The notes beneath the pieces are model-generated. The model worked only from the letters and a program-made list of their open reading frames with translations, made no database searches and was not told the origin of the DNA. 64,000 nt of DNA, taken from assembly GCF_900094705.1 (NCBI RefSeq), contig NZ_FMAR01000003.1, positions 124,001 through 188,000 on the forward strand, in the 5' to 3' direction. Source of the DNA: Chitinophaga costaii (GTDB taxonomy: Bacteria > Bacteroidota > Bacteroidia > Chitinophagales > Chitinophagaceae). Position numbers and translations under genes: made by a program. This document shows positions 43,525 through 52,848 of this stretch, in pieces (the first letter of the stretch is position 1; each line of letters starts with the position of its first letter).

Positions 43525-45873
43525 ATGAAGAACTTTTTTTTAATTCTCGTATTCGCCTTTTTGGGCATGGGCGTACAAGCCCAGGACTCTGCCAAATGGC
43601 GGAAAAATGCCGACACCTCACTGTTTGGCGCCAGCAATGCTCCTTCCCGCAGTGATTACCTGGACCAATTTGAAGACGCTTTTCAAACCTTGAATAAAGT
43701 GTCGTTGGTAACTAATTCTTTCATAATGACAGACGCTATCCAGTTGCATCTCCTGGAGAGTGACTCAGCCATTTCCATTCTTAAAGACCGCCTAAACTCC
43801 GGCGATCGTGGCCAGAACATCCGCAACCTCCAGATGTACAATACCCTGGTGGATGCTCTGGATAAAAGCATGACAGAATATAATGCCTCGCTGGATAATT
43901 ACAACGACAAGTTGCATACTATTAAAAACCAGATCCGTGATATGCGCAAAGACAGTCTTGTATTAAAGGCTTTTAAAGATTCATCTTTGCACAACCAGTT
44001 TAGTACTCAATTGCAGCAACTGCATATCAAATGGAAACGTGCGGATAGTTTGATGAAGGTAAACACTGCCCTCATTAATACACTGAAAGCCCATGTGGCG
44101 GCCAATTCTATCGTACTTGAAGAATTGCTTTACCAGACGGATGGCCTTTTACGCACAGTCAGTGCAAAGGCATTTGGCAAGGAAAGACGTTACATCTGGG
44201 AAACACGCTCCGGCACTACCGGCCCGGGCCCCGTTTTGAAGGCAAATTTCCAGAAATCGGTTGATGCGGAGCGAAAACTTACCCTTTATTATTTCACTAA
44301 CACCCGCAGCAAGCGGTTCTGGTTATATTTTACGGGAATTATATTTTATTGCTGGGTATGGTACAACTTCCGTAGCCTTAAAAAGATCAACAGGCTAGCG
44401 TCCTTAGACAGCCTGAAATTGTTGTATGTAAATTCCCGCCCCATTATTGCAACCCTGCTGATCACACTAAGTCTTGCACCTTTGTTCGATCTGCATGCTC
44501 CGGCCATCTATATTGAGGTTACACAGTTTTTGCTAATGCTACTGGTAAGTGTTATTATTTACAAATACCTGGGCAAACCACTGTTCTATGGGTGGTGCGT
44601 ATTCCTATTGCTATTTTTATTGCTACCCATTATTCGCATCCTGGGCCTGCCCATGTTCCTAATGCGCTGGTATAATTTTGTGATCAACATTGCCTCTATT
44701 TTGCTGGGCTGGTACTATCTTTCCCGCAATGCATCTCACCTGAAAGCATACTGGCTTTTCCGCTGGGTGGTGAGGTTTTATATGGGGTTAAATGTATTGG
44801 CCCTGTTGTGTAACGTTTTTGGCAGGGTTACTTTATCGCAAATCTTTGGCTCCACAGCGGTATATGCATTGTCACAAACCGTGAGCCTGGGCGTGTTTGT
44901 ACGGGTGGTGGAAGAAGCCTTTTTATTGCAGATACAGGCCAGCCGTATTCGTAAGAATTACCCCGAAGCTTTCGAAGTAACGGAAATATCCCGTTCCCTG
45001 CACCGCTTTAGCATGGCCCTAGCCATTGTCCTGTGGATTATTGTATTGACAACCAACTTAAATATTTACGATGGCTTGAGTGATATACTGACCAGCATTT
45101 TTACTGCAAGGCACGTGGTAGGCAGCCTGCCATTCAGCTTAGGTGGAATAGTGCTATTCCTGGGCATCATCTGGGTCGCAAACTTTTTGCAGAAATACAT
45201 TGCCTACTTCTTTGGCGACACCGGTGATGATGCTGCATTCGACGACAAAGGGCAGCGCAGTCGGCTGCTGGTAACCCGGTTGGTATTACTGGTGCTGGGC
45301 TTCTTGCTGGCGGTAGCCGCTTCCGGCCTCCCGATAGACAAAATCACCGTGGTGTTGGGCGCATTGTCTGTAGGTATTGGTTTGGGCTTGCAAACCATTG
45401 TAAACAACTTTGTATCGGGTGTAATCCTCATCTTTGACCGACCACTGCGCATTGGCGATACAGTGGAAATTGGCGATAAAAAAGGACGGGTAAAGGAAAT
45501 CGGCATCCGCTCCAGCACCTTGCTCACCGATGATGGTGCGGAAGTGATCATGCCAAACGGCGATGTACTTTCGCACAACATTGTGAACTGGACACTGAGC
45601 AATAATTACGCCCGTGTAGTGCTTCCATTCACCCTGGACAGATCCGTGGAAATTAGTAACCTGAAAAATGAATTACTGGGCGTGGTGAAAGCAAATCCTG
45701 GCGTGGTAGAACGTAAAGAACCGGAATTGGTGCTGGGTAATGTAACTTCCAAAAATATTGAGATCCGCATTTTTTTCTGGTGCAAAGACTTCTCCAGGGT
45801 GAGTACTACTACCGGCGAAGTACGCACCGCCATTTACCAGCAATTAGAAAAAATGAATATAGAAGCAGAATAA
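43525..45873 (+). CDS. Large mechanosensitive channel, MscS family
   Basis: 782 residues. Signal peptide (FLGMGVQAQ), a long periplasmic coiled-coil segment to about 265 (many Ser/Asp/Lys with heptad-like Leu), then about ten membrane helices and the MscS core. The pore helix and beta-domain start at GVLSVGIGLGLQTIVNNFVS-like sequence, followed by DRPLRIGDTVEIGDKKGRV and MPNGDVLSHNIVNWTL. Length and extra N-terminal domain resemble MscK/YnaI types. It protects cells from hypo-osmotic shock. Own unit; terminator follows. Confidence 0.9.
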   Translation: MKNFFLILVFAFLGMGVQAQDSAKWRKNADTSLFGASNAPSRSDYLDQFEDAFQTLNKVSLVTNSFIMTDAIQLHLLESDSAISILKDRLNSGDRGQNIRNLQMYNTLVDALDKSMTEYNASLDNYNDKLHTIKNQIRDMRKDSLVLKAFKDSSLHNQFSTQLQQLHIKWKRADSLMKVNTALINTLKAHVAANSIVLEELLYQTDGLLRTVSAKAFGKERRYIWETRSGTTGPGPVLKANFQKSVDAERKLTLYYFTNTRSKRFWLYFTGIIFYCWVWYNFRSLKKINRLASLDSLKLLYVNSRPIIATLLITLSLAPLFDLHAPAIYIEVTQFLLMLLVSVIIYKYLGKPLFYGWCVFLLLFLLLPIIRILGLPMFLMRWYNFVINIASILLGWYYLSRNASHLKAYWLFRWVVRFYMGLNVLALLCNVFGRVTLSQIFGSTAVYALSQTVSLGVFVRVVEEAFLLQIQASRIRKNYPEAFEVTEISRSLHRFSMALAIVLWIIVLTTNLNIYDGLSDILTSIFTARHVVGSLPFSLGGIVLFLGIIWVANFLQKYIAYFFGDTGDDAAFDDKGQRSRLLVTRLVLLVLGFLLAVAASGLPIDKITVVLGALSVGIGLGLQTIVNNFVSGVILIFDRPLRIGDTVEIGDKKGRVKEIGIRSSTLLTDDGAEVIMPNGDVLSHNIVNWTLSNNYARVVLPFTLDRSVEISNLKNELLGVVKANPGVVERKEPELVLGNVTSKNIEIRIFFWCKDFSRVSTTTGEVRTAIYQQLEKMNIEAE

Positions 45874-45893
45874 AATGGATGTATGCAATCATG

Positions 45894-45932
45894 AAAAAAC
45901 CTTTTCTATCGCTGGATGGAAAAGGTTTTTTT
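45894..45932. terminator. Bidirectional intrinsic terminator between convergent genes
   Basis: AAAAAACCTTTTC and GAAAAGGTTTTTT pair over 13 bp with a 12-base loop. A/T ends on both sides allow use on both strands, for mscS and for the convergent gene. Confidence 0.85.
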
Positions 45933-45952
45933 ATATGTTGTACTCTCTTTGT

Positions 45953-46477
45953 TTAGTAGTCCGCTACCGCATGATGCAGGCTTTCCAGTAATGCCAGCGA
46001 TTGGGTGTGCAGTCCGCGGAACAAGGTTTTGTCTTCTACAGACCAGGGTTTGCCCTGGCAGTAGTCCCACCAGCGGTAGCCAATCTTACTCCAGTCGTTG
46101 GTGATCCCAGGTTCTACAGGCTTTTCGTAGTATTGATAAAATTGTGCGGTATATTTGTTGGGCGTAACTACTATATCGATTATAAATTTTAACCAGTAAT
46201 AATGTCCATCATCGCTGGTAGTAACGCGGAAACTTCCGGTACCTTGAAGGTATTCGCTGCTGCTGATCTTCAGCGTTTCATTGGCTTCAGGAAAGCTATC
46301 ATGTAACCATCGTGCGGCACGTGCCGCAATACTGTCTGCGGAAAGACCAGGCACTGTATCATTTTTTTCATACCATACCAGGTTGTTTTTCATAGGAATA
46401 GGTACAGGCGGCGCTTCTTTTTGCGCGCGTACTAACAGCGGTGCCAGCACCAGCAGTAGCAAAGTGAGTTTTTTCAT
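45953..46477 (-). CDS. Exported protein, probably DUF4468-like
   Basis: 174 residues with a signal peptide (LLLVLAPLLVRAQ). The mature part has LVWYEKNDTVPGLSADSIAA, RWLHDSFPEANETLKIS, GTGSFRVTT, a strand YYWLKFIIDIVVTPNKYTAQ and YYEKPVEPGITND, in the order found in DUF4468 (TBP-like fold) proteins of Bacteroidota. Function unknown. It converges on the mscS gene over a shared terminator. Confidence 0.65.
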   Translation of the reverse strand: MKKLTLLLLVLAPLLVRAQKEAPPVPIPMKNNLVWYEKNDTVPGLSADSIAARAARWLHDSFPEANETLKISSSEYLQGTGSFRVTTSDDGHYYWLKFIIDIVVTPNKYTAQFYQYYEKPVEPGITNDWSKIGYRWWDYCQGKPWSVEDKTLFRGLHTQSLALLESLHHAVADY

Positions 46478-46628
46478 GTTGTAAACTGTTTTTAGGAAAC
46501 ATATGCTTCCCTTACAAGGGCCGTGGTAGCTGGCGCCGGCTGTGAGGGTAGAAACTGGCAGACAAGATAATCGTTTTTCACAATTTTTGATAGGCGATAA
46601 ATATTCCTTACGCGCATTGTTTTATCCA

Positions 46629-46659
46629 TTGTAGGTCGCCGTTGCGACTGTTACATTTG
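46629..46659 (+). promoter_or_regulatory. Promoter of the cupin gene with an inverted repeat in its spacer
   Basis: TTG (46629-46631), 20 bases, TACATTTG (46652-46659): the Bacteroidota form. Between the boxes GTCGC and GCGAC form an inverted repeat with four bases between (46635-46648), the usual place of a repressor site. The leader to the ATG is about 50 bases. Confidence 0.5.
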
Positions 46660-46710
46660 TCGGGAGCAGTATATTAACGCTACCGTCCCTTCTGCTTAAA
46701 ATATCAGTAT

Positions 46711-47256
46711 ATGGCCACCGCAAATCAAACCATTGAGAACAAGAAGACTGGTGAAAAAATCACCTGGCTGGAAACTGCCAGCGATACCGAAGGAAAGCGA
46801 CTGGTATATTTGTTTGAAGTAAACCCGCGTGGCCGATGGCCTTGGGTGCATGCACACGAAAAGCAAATGAAAACATTGGAAGTGTCTAAAGGATTTGTCA
46901 CGGTAAGTCATGGCAAAAGCGCCTCCATCCTCACGGCCGGAGAGCGTATCGTTATCCCAAAAGGGGTACCCCACCAGTGGAGCAATACCTCTCACGATAC
47001 GCCGGCGGTAATGACCGTTACCATTGAACCAGCCTTGAACACGGAAGTTTTCCTGGAGCAATATTATGGTCTCAGTAATGATAATAAAACCAATGAAAAC
47101 GGCGAACCAGGATTTTTCCAGATTATGATTATGATAAATGAATACAAGATATATACAGAAGGTCCGCCACTACTGCTGCAAAAGCTAATGGGATGGGCTT
47201 TTGGCGGACTGGGGCGTTTATTGGGGTATAAGAAATATTATCCTCAATATCGCTAG
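46711..47256 (+). CDS. Cupin-domain protein
   Basis: 181 residues; residues about 30-115 form one cupin fold (WPWVHAHEKQMKTLEV with the metal His pair, then GERIVIPKGVPHQW with the third His). The C-terminal part (EPGFFQIMIMINEYKIYTEG, QKLMGWAFGGLGRLLGYKKY) is amphipathic and helical. The metal-binding residues are intact, so it could be an enzyme or a small-molecule sensor; the substrate is unknown. Own promoter with an inverted repeat. Confidence 0.75.
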   Translation: MATANQTIENKKTGEKITWLETASDTEGKRLVYLFEVNPRGRWPWVHAHEKQMKTLEVSKGFVTVSHGKSASILTAGERIVIPKGVPHQWSNTSHDTPAVMTVTIEPALNTEVFLEQYYGLSNDNKTNENGEPGFFQIMIMINEYKIYTEGPPLLLQKLMGWAFGGLGRLLGYKKYYPQYR

Positions 47257-47290
47257 TTCCTGCATCAGCAACCGGTAGTTTTCTGATTAC

Positions 47291-47983
47291 TCAAGCCTTC
47301 AATCCTGCGATCAGGTTCACGGTGAGTGCTACTACAAAGGTATTCAGCCCAAACGCCAGCAGTCCGTGCAGCAGCGCCAGCCGCCTGATTTTGCGCGAAC
47401 TGATCTCTACATCTGATACCTGGAAAGTCATGCCGATCACGAAGGCGAAGTAGGCGAAGTCCAGGTAATCCGGTTTCTTCTCTGAAGGAAATTCAAGCCC
47501 TTCCGCGTGTTTGTGCGGATCATCTTCCGCATCGTCATAATATAAATGGGCATAATGAAAGGTAAAGGTGGTATGTACAATGATCCAGGCCCCGAACATA
47601 CCCGCCACAGCGGCAATGATGTAGGTAACTTCCTGCGCGCCTGCCTGTGATTTATTTAAGATAAGCAGGGCCACCATGATCATACTTGCAAAGGAGGAGA
47701 ACAGCACTACTAAGAATACGTAGGCATTACCCCCATCCTCGCGCCGCGCAAATTCCCGGATCTTCGGCGTAGACCGGGTGGCAATCACCAGCCAGGCCAG
47801 GATGATCAGGGTGTAGGAAAAGGCATCCCAAAACAGCATGCCACGCAGCAACAGATGTAGCCGGCTGGCCGGCAAACAAAAAAATACAACGAGTCCCACC
47901 ACAAGGCTAATGACCATACGATGCGTAGGCTCTAACCGCAGGAAAATATTTTCCGATCTGAGTTTCTGGTATTCGGCGTCCAT
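47291..47983 (-). CDS. DUF1345 membrane protein
   Basis: 230 residues with five to six membrane helices. The family motifs are HTTFTFHYAHLYYDD at about 137-151, PDYLDFAYFAFVIGMTFQVS and SSRKIRRLALLHGLLAFGLN. DUF1345 proteins are integral inner-membrane proteins of unknown function. Converges on the cupin gene. Confidence 0.9.
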   Translation of the reverse strand: MDAEYQKLRSENIFLRLEPTHRMVISLVVGLVVFFCLPASRLHLLLRGMLFWDAFSYTLIILAWLVIATRSTPKIREFARREDGGNAYVFLVVLFSSFASMIMVALLILNKSQAGAQEVTYIIAAVAGMFGAWIIVHTTFTFHYAHLYYDDAEDDPHKHAEGLEFPSEKKPDYLDFAYFAFVIGMTFQVSDVEISSRKIRRLALLHGLLAFGLNTFVVALTVNLIAGLKA

Positions 47984-48251
47984 ACCCGTTAAGATAGGGA
48001 TTAAAATGCAATTTCGCCGCCCTTCCCATGCAGCTGCACCCCTTGCTATCCTGGTACTAAAACGTTTTCTTGCCGTAAATCCTGCGAAAAAGTTGGCCTC
48101 ACTGGGCTTTGGGAGGAAAATTTTAGAAAAAAAATAACGGAATATTTACCAATTTCATGCGCTAACGGAATAACGTACGCTTATGAACTATTTTACTAAC
48201 AAACCTGCCATGCCAGCACCTGTGGCATGGCAGTATTTACCATCTTTTTTT

Positions 48252-49019
48252 ATGTTTCGTGCTACACTCATTTTATTAGTTTCGCTTAGCCTGGTGCTAA
48301 GTGTTCATGGGCAGCAGCAGCCCCGTTTTCACGCCATAGCGATTTACGAGAATGGCGGCCACCATGTGGAATATTCCAAAGCTGCCCGCGTGTGGCTCGA
48401 CAAACTTGCTGCCGATAGTAACTTTTCCATCGATTATATCCAGCACATTGAGGATGTAGACAGCGCTTTCCTTCACAAATACCAATTGTTCATTCAACTG
48501 GATTATGTACCCTATGCCTGGACGGAAAAGGCGCAGGCTGCATTTAAACACTATATAGAAGAGGGCCAGGGCGGTTGGATAGGCTTTCACCACGCTTCAC
48601 TACTCGGTGATTTCGATGGCTATAAAATGTGGCCCTGGTTTCATGACTTTATCGGCGGCGTGGTGTTTAAAGATTACATCGCCACCTTTGCCTCTGCTAC
48701 TGTACATGTGGAAAATAAAAAACACCCGGTGATGAAAAATGTACCGGATAGTTTCGTCATACAAAAAGATGAATGGTATACCTACGATCAAAGCCCACGT
48801 CCCCGTGTAAAGGTACTGGCCAATGTAGATGAAAATAGCTATCAGCCAGCCACCACCATAAAAATGGGCGATCATCCTGTAATTTGGAGCAATCCTACCG
48901 TAAAGGCGCGTAATGTGTACATTTTTATGGGCCACGATCCAGCACTGTTCCAAAACACGGCCTATACCACCCTGTTCCGCAACGCTATTTTCTGGGCGGC
49001 AAAAAATAAGAAGTTATGA
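48252..49019 (+). CDS. Secreted ThuA-like domain protein, first of a pair
   Basis: 255 residues from ATG 48252, where the signal peptide begins (MFRATLILLVSLSLVLSVHG); 48183 is a longer option. ThuA fold: YENGGHHVEYSKAARVWLDK, then YQLFIQLDYVPYAWTEKAQA, GGWIGFHHASLLG, HPVMKNVPDSFVIQKDEWYTY and VYIFMGHDPALFQN. ThuA-like proteins are glutamine-amidotransferase-like folds linked to sugar metabolism, without a proven reaction. The stop overlaps the start of the next ThuA gene by four bases (ATGA), so they are translationally coupled. Confidence 0.85.
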   Translation: MFRATLILLVSLSLVLSVHGQQQPRFHAIAIYENGGHHVEYSKAARVWLDKLAADSNFSIDYIQHIEDVDSAFLHKYQLFIQLDYVPYAWTEKAQAAFKHYIEEGQGGWIGFHHASLLGDFDGYKMWPWFHDFIGGVVFKDYIATFASATVHVENKKHPVMKNVPDSFVIQKDEWYTYDQSPRPRVKVLANVDENSYQPATTIKMGDHPVIWSNPTVKARNVYIFMGHDPALFQNTAYTTLFRNAIFWAAKNKKL

Positions 49020-49771
49020 TTAAAAGAGGGGGCTGCCTAATATTGCTGCTGTTATTGGTGCAGCTTGCATTTGGCCAGCAGCCGGCATTTAAAGCCATTG
49101 CTTTTTATTCCACTACGGTGGAAGGTGATCATGTAGACTTTGCGCACGACATTATTCCCTTCTATCAAAAGCTGGCAAAAGAAAAGGGCTTCGTCTTTGA
49201 TACAACCAGTGATTGGAGTAAGACTAATGATGAAGTGCTGAAACAATACCAAGTCGTGGTCTGGATCAATGAGTTCGTACAAAACGAGCCACAGCGCCGG
49301 GCCTTTGAGCGTTTTATAAACAGGGGAGGGGCCTGGCTGGGCTTTCACGTAGCAGCTTACAACGATAAATACACGCAATGGCCCTGGTATGTACAATTTC
49401 TTGGTGGTGGCGTTTTTTACAGCAATAACTGGCCGCCCCTGCGGGCCAAAATGATCGTAGACGATAACACCCACCCGGTTACCCAGGGCATGCCCAAAGC
49501 CTACACAGCACCCATCAACGAATGGTACCAGTGGCGCCCCAGCCCACGGGCAAACAAACTGGTGAAGGTGCTGGTAACCCTCGATCCATCGAATTACCCT
49601 ATCGGTAAAAAAGACATCATGCGCCAGGGGGATATTCCTGTGGTATGGACTAATACACAATATAAGATGGTGTATTTTAACATGGGGCACGGAGACCAGG
49701 TACTTACAGACAGCCTGCAAAATAACATGTTCACTAACGCCTTGTTATGGCTAGGGGGCGCAAAAAAGTAA
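49016..49771 (+). CDS. Secreted ThuA-like domain protein, second of a pair
   Basis: 251 residues, signal peptide ending LAFGQQ. Its layout parallels the upstream gene: VVWINEFVQNEPQRRAFERF, GGAWLGFHVAAY, HPVTQGMPKAYTAPINEWYQ, VYFNMGHGDQVLTDSLQNN. The two are diverged tandem copies. The 4-base ATGA overlap suggests they act together, perhaps as a heterodimer (inference). A terminator follows. Confidence 0.85.
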   Translation: MIKRGGCLILLLLLVQLAFGQQPAFKAIAFYSTTVEGDHVDFAHDIIPFYQKLAKEKGFVFDTTSDWSKTNDEVLKQYQVVVWINEFVQNEPQRRAFERFINRGGAWLGFHVAAYNDKYTQWPWYVQFLGGGVFYSNNWPPLRAKMIVDDNTHPVTQGMPKAYTAPINEWYQWRPSPRANKLVKVLVTLDPSNYPIGKKDIMRQGDIPVVWTNTQYKMVYFNMGHGDQVLTDSLQNNMFTNALLWLGGAKK

Positions 49772-49785
49772 TACATACAATTAAC

Positions 49786-49828
49786 ATAAAAGAAAGCGAT
49801 TGCCTCCCAGCAACCGCTTTCTTTTATG
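49786..49828 (+). terminator. Intrinsic terminator of the ThuA pair
   Basis: ATAAAAGAAAGCG and CGCTTTCTTTTAT form a 13-bp stem with a 17-base loop. The T-rich right arm serves as tail. Confidence 0.75.
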
Positions 49829-49912
49829 AATTTTATACATCGTCATTACTTACTACTGAATGGTGCTACCTATCAGCTACCTTGCACAGATTACCAGTGA
49901 AGTGTACAACGC

Positions 49913-51088
49913 CTACAACCTTTCAATCACTCCAGCAATACCTTGGCCGCCACCTACACAGGCGGTTACAATGCCATATTTTTTATGGAGCCTTTTCAGG
50001 TCGCTGAGAATTTGCACGGTGAGTTTGGCACCAGTGCAGCCCAGTGGATGGCCCAGGGATATAGCGCCCCCATTAATGTTGGCAATATCGGGATTAATGC
50101 CTAGTTCGCGCAGCACGGCGAGCGACTGTGAGGCAAAAGCTTCGTTCAGTTCCACGAGGTCTATATCCTGTAAGGTAAGTCCGGTTTGTTTCAGCACTTT
50201 GGGAACGGCTGCTACAGGACCTATGCCCATAATGCGCGGGTGAACGCCTACTGAAGTACATCCTACCAGGCGGCCAATGGGTGTTACGTTCAGTTCCTTT
50301 ACCATTGCTTCTGACATGACCAGCACAAAGGCTGCCCCATCGGACGTTTGGGAAGAATTGCCGGCAGTTATGCTACCGCCTGCGGCGAATACAGGTTTCA
50401 GCCTGGCCAGCGCTTCCAATGAAGTATCTGCGCGGGGACCTTCGTCGGTGTCTACCACATAATTTCGTTTGGCCTTTTTACCATTGGGATCTACATAAGT
50501 TTCTTCCACGGTGATGGGCAAAATACCTTCCTTGAAATAGCCGTTCTCAATAGCATGCAGCGCCTTTTGGTGAGATTTCAGCGAAAACGCGTCCTGGTCT
50601 TCCCGGGACACTTTATACTCGCGGGCCACAGCTTCGGCAGTAAGTCCCATGTTCAGGTAGTAATCTGGCGTAGTGGAGGCTACAGTATAGTTAGGTACTG
50701 TTTTCCAACCTGCTACGGGTACGAGACTCATACTTTCTGTGCCGCCTGCAATAATGCAGTCTGCCTGCCCAGCCTGAATCTTAGCCGTGGCAATGGCAAT
50801 AGATTCGAGCCCGGATGCGCAGTAGCGGTTCACCGTAACGCCCGGTACTTCAATGCCCAGCGCGCGCACAGATATCATCCGGCCAATCTGCAAGCCTTGT
50901 TCGGCTTCGGGTACGGCGTTACCTACAATAAGGTCATCTACCCGGCTGGGATCCAGTTGTGGTACGGATTTCAGAAGGCCAGTGATCACATCTACGGCCA
51001 GGTCATCTGAACGGTAAAAGCGGAACCCGCCGCGCTTGGATTTTGTTACCGCTGTACGATAACCGGCGACTATATATGCTGCTTGCAT
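49913..51088 (-). CDS. Acetyl-CoA C-acyltransferase (thiolase)
   Basis: 391 residues, the usual length. The active site is complete: Cys90 in [11 protein letters not shown], His347 in [11 protein letters not shown] and Cys377 in [11 protein letters not shown]. It is the FadA/AtoB-type thiolase that cleaves 3-ketoacyl-CoA or condenses two acetyl-CoA. No fadB or other beta-oxidation gene is adjacent, so degradative or biosynthetic use cannot be decided. Confidence 0.92.
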   Translation of the reverse strand: MQAAYIVAGYRTAVTKSKRGGFRFYRSDDLAVDVITGLLKSVPQLDPSRVDDLIVGNAVPEAEQGLQIGRMISVRALGIEVPGVTVNRYCASGLESIAIATAKIQAGQADCIIAGGTESMSLVPVAGWKTVPNYTVASTTPDYYLNMGLTAEAVAREYKVSREDQDAFSLKSHQKALHAIENGYFKEGILPITVEETYVDPNGKKAKRNYVVDTDEGPRADTSLEALARLKPVFAAGGSITAGNSSQTSDGAAFVLVMSEAMVKELNVTPIGRLVGCTSVGVHPRIMGIGPVAAVPKVLKQTGLTLQDIDLVELNEAFASQSLAVLRELGINPDIANINGGAISLGHPLGCTGAKLTVQILSDLKRLHKKYGIVTACVGGGQGIAGVIERL

Positions 51089-51205
51089 GGGTTAAAATTT
51101 ATAATTGGTATGGTGATAAATTTACGGTAAAAAGGAATACGAAATGGCATAGTCAGCAGCCCGGCCCAAAGTCTCCTGTTTACGCTCCACTGCACGATTA
51201 TCCTG

Positions 51206-51880
51206 TCAGGAAGTAGGATCCAAGTACAGCGCCGCTATGTCATCCGGTTTAATATTGAGCAGCGTGTGTCCTTGCTTGTCTGTAAGGTGAAAAGCATTTT
51301 TATTGATTGATCGCCGCGCAAAACCGGGTATGGCTTGTTTAGTTTTAAGCACAATAAAATAGAATTTATTTTCCTCGAAGTCTGCTAAAGGCAGCAGGTT
51401 ATAGGTGGCTCCTAACGTAATGTAGCGCCCTGGCTGGAAAGCCTGTTCGTCCTCCACCACCATTTCACTTTCGGTGGATGATTCTGCCGCCATTTCATAG
51501 GTTGGAAAAGTAATGGAGCCTGTGTCGGGTTTGTAGGTAGTGATGGCAAAAAGGAAATGGTAACCCTTTTGTTTCAGAAAAGCAGCAGCTTTGGATGTTA
51601 GTTTTCTCGGGTCTACGACTACAATGATTTTATTAAACTCATTGCAAGCCTCCAGGTCAATGCCAAACCGGTTTTTGGTGCCAAAGTAAATACGGGCTGT
51701 TAATTTATCGCGGCCTTTTCGCAATGCATTGCTAAGCGTGTTTTGGGAAATTGGACGGGTTCCTTTTTTAACGATCTCTATTCCGAAATTAGTTTGGTTG
51801 TTCGCGCATGCGGTAATGATATAATCCAGCATTTGTCCGTGTGGGGATAGTGACGTGTCAGATGCTTCAGCTTTTTTCAT
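51206..51880 (-). CDS. Hypothetical protein, 224 residues
   Basis: I do not recognise it. From ATG 51880 it is MKKAEASDTSLSPHGQMLDY, cytoplasmic, alpha/beta, without signal or membrane segments. A mid-part IIVVVDPRKLTSKAAAFLKQ, KGYHFLFAITTYKPDTGSIT could be a regulatory or phage-like domain. C-terminally it has FYFIVLKTKQAIPGFARRSI. It lies beside the thiolase but 117 bases apart. A cluster of CGGAAA/TTTCCG repeats sits in its promoter region, and the nearly 900 bases beyond are empty, so it may be a recently arrived gene. Confidence 0.6.
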   Translation of the reverse strand: MKKAEASDTSLSPHGQMLDYIITACANNQTNFGIEIVKKGTRPISQNTLSNALRKGRDKLTARIYFGTKNRFGIDLEACNEFNKIIVVVDPRKLTSKAAAFLKQKGYHFLFAITTYKPDTGSITFPTYEMAAESSTESEMVVEDEQAFQPGRYITLGATYNLLPLADFEENKFYFIVLKTKQAIPGFARRSINKNAFHLTDKQGHTLLNIKPDDIAALYLDPTS

Positions 51881-51922
51881 AATTATTGGGTAAATACGAA
51901 CCGCCGTTTCCAAAAAAAATAT

Positions 51923-51954
51923 CGGAAAAGTGATATTTTTCGGAAACCTTTCCG
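51923..51954. promoter_or_regulatory. CGGAAA / TTTCCG repeats upstream of the 224-residue gene
   Basis: CGGAAACCTTTCCG (51941-51954) is an inverted repeat with 6-bp arms and a CC centre. A further direct copy CGGAAA starts 18 bases before it (51923). They lie 43-74 bases upstream of the start and may be an operator. Confidence 0.4.
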
Positions 51955-52848
51955 TACCTTTATTTTGTTGTTAAAAAATTGATTTTCAATTGATAGTGAT
52001 GAAGCTAAATTGATAATTTAGTTAAGATATCAAGAAGATTTTATTGGCATCGAAAAGCCATTTTGCTATAAGCATGGGGTGCCCTGATAAAATTATGCCG
52101 GGGATAATGGCCTGTGCCGGTAGTAAATGGATAGAAATCCTTATTATCTATAACACATGTGCATGTATGCGTTATAATGCCGGTAAAGAAGGGAAGTGTA
52201 CCGCAGTCTATAAACAAGTAAGACCACTTGTACGCATAATAGCCCCGGTAAAGATTACCAGGGCGAATTATATGTTGGGCTTACTAAATGGGAGGTCAGC
52301 AGCAAATGCGGGCTTGCACTCATTGGCATAACCGGAGAAAAAAATAAATAAATAAGACAGTTGGTCTATCATATTTCTTTTCATCGTTGAATAGTTAATA
52401 GGGTTGAACGAGTTAAGAATAGCAAAGGCAAGCGCTTAATGTTCTGGTAAAACATGAAGCAGGGCTTGCTTTTGCGTTTTCTCAAAAGTAGTAAAAGTAT
52501 GAACAAATAACAAAAAGCGATCCCTTCAAATTGTTGTTAAATAAGTATTTATAAATAATTTATTAAAGTGATATTTTAAATATCGTCATGATAATTTTGA
52601 GAATGTTTTGATTCAATTTTTATCATTTTGTTACGCCAGTTATCTTTAAAAACTTTTTCCTCAGCATCTTTCCTGCCACCACCTTACTCCTTCATTTTTA
52701 ACGGTAGAACCGCCCTATGCGCCATCCAATAATTTAATTCTATTAGATTAAAGTTTTTATTAATTTGCTATCAGAAAAACCAGGATGTTCCGGGCATGAG
52801 CCGGTTGCCACCTTATTATATCGACCAATTAATTAACCGTATCGCCCT
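51955..52848. other. Long intergenic region without a recognised gene
   Basis: About 894 AT-rich bases before the DUF1800 gene. Open frames here are short and domain-free. The only structure found is a hairpin at 52422-52475: GCAAAGGCAAGCGCT and AGGGCTTGCTTTTGC as an imperfect stem around a folded loop, followed by GTTTTCTC. It could end an unseen short RNA. Confidence 0.5.

Noticed and set aside
52044..52331. 95-codon open frame in the long gap
   Set aside because: TTG start and a translation without any recognisable pattern; probably chance.
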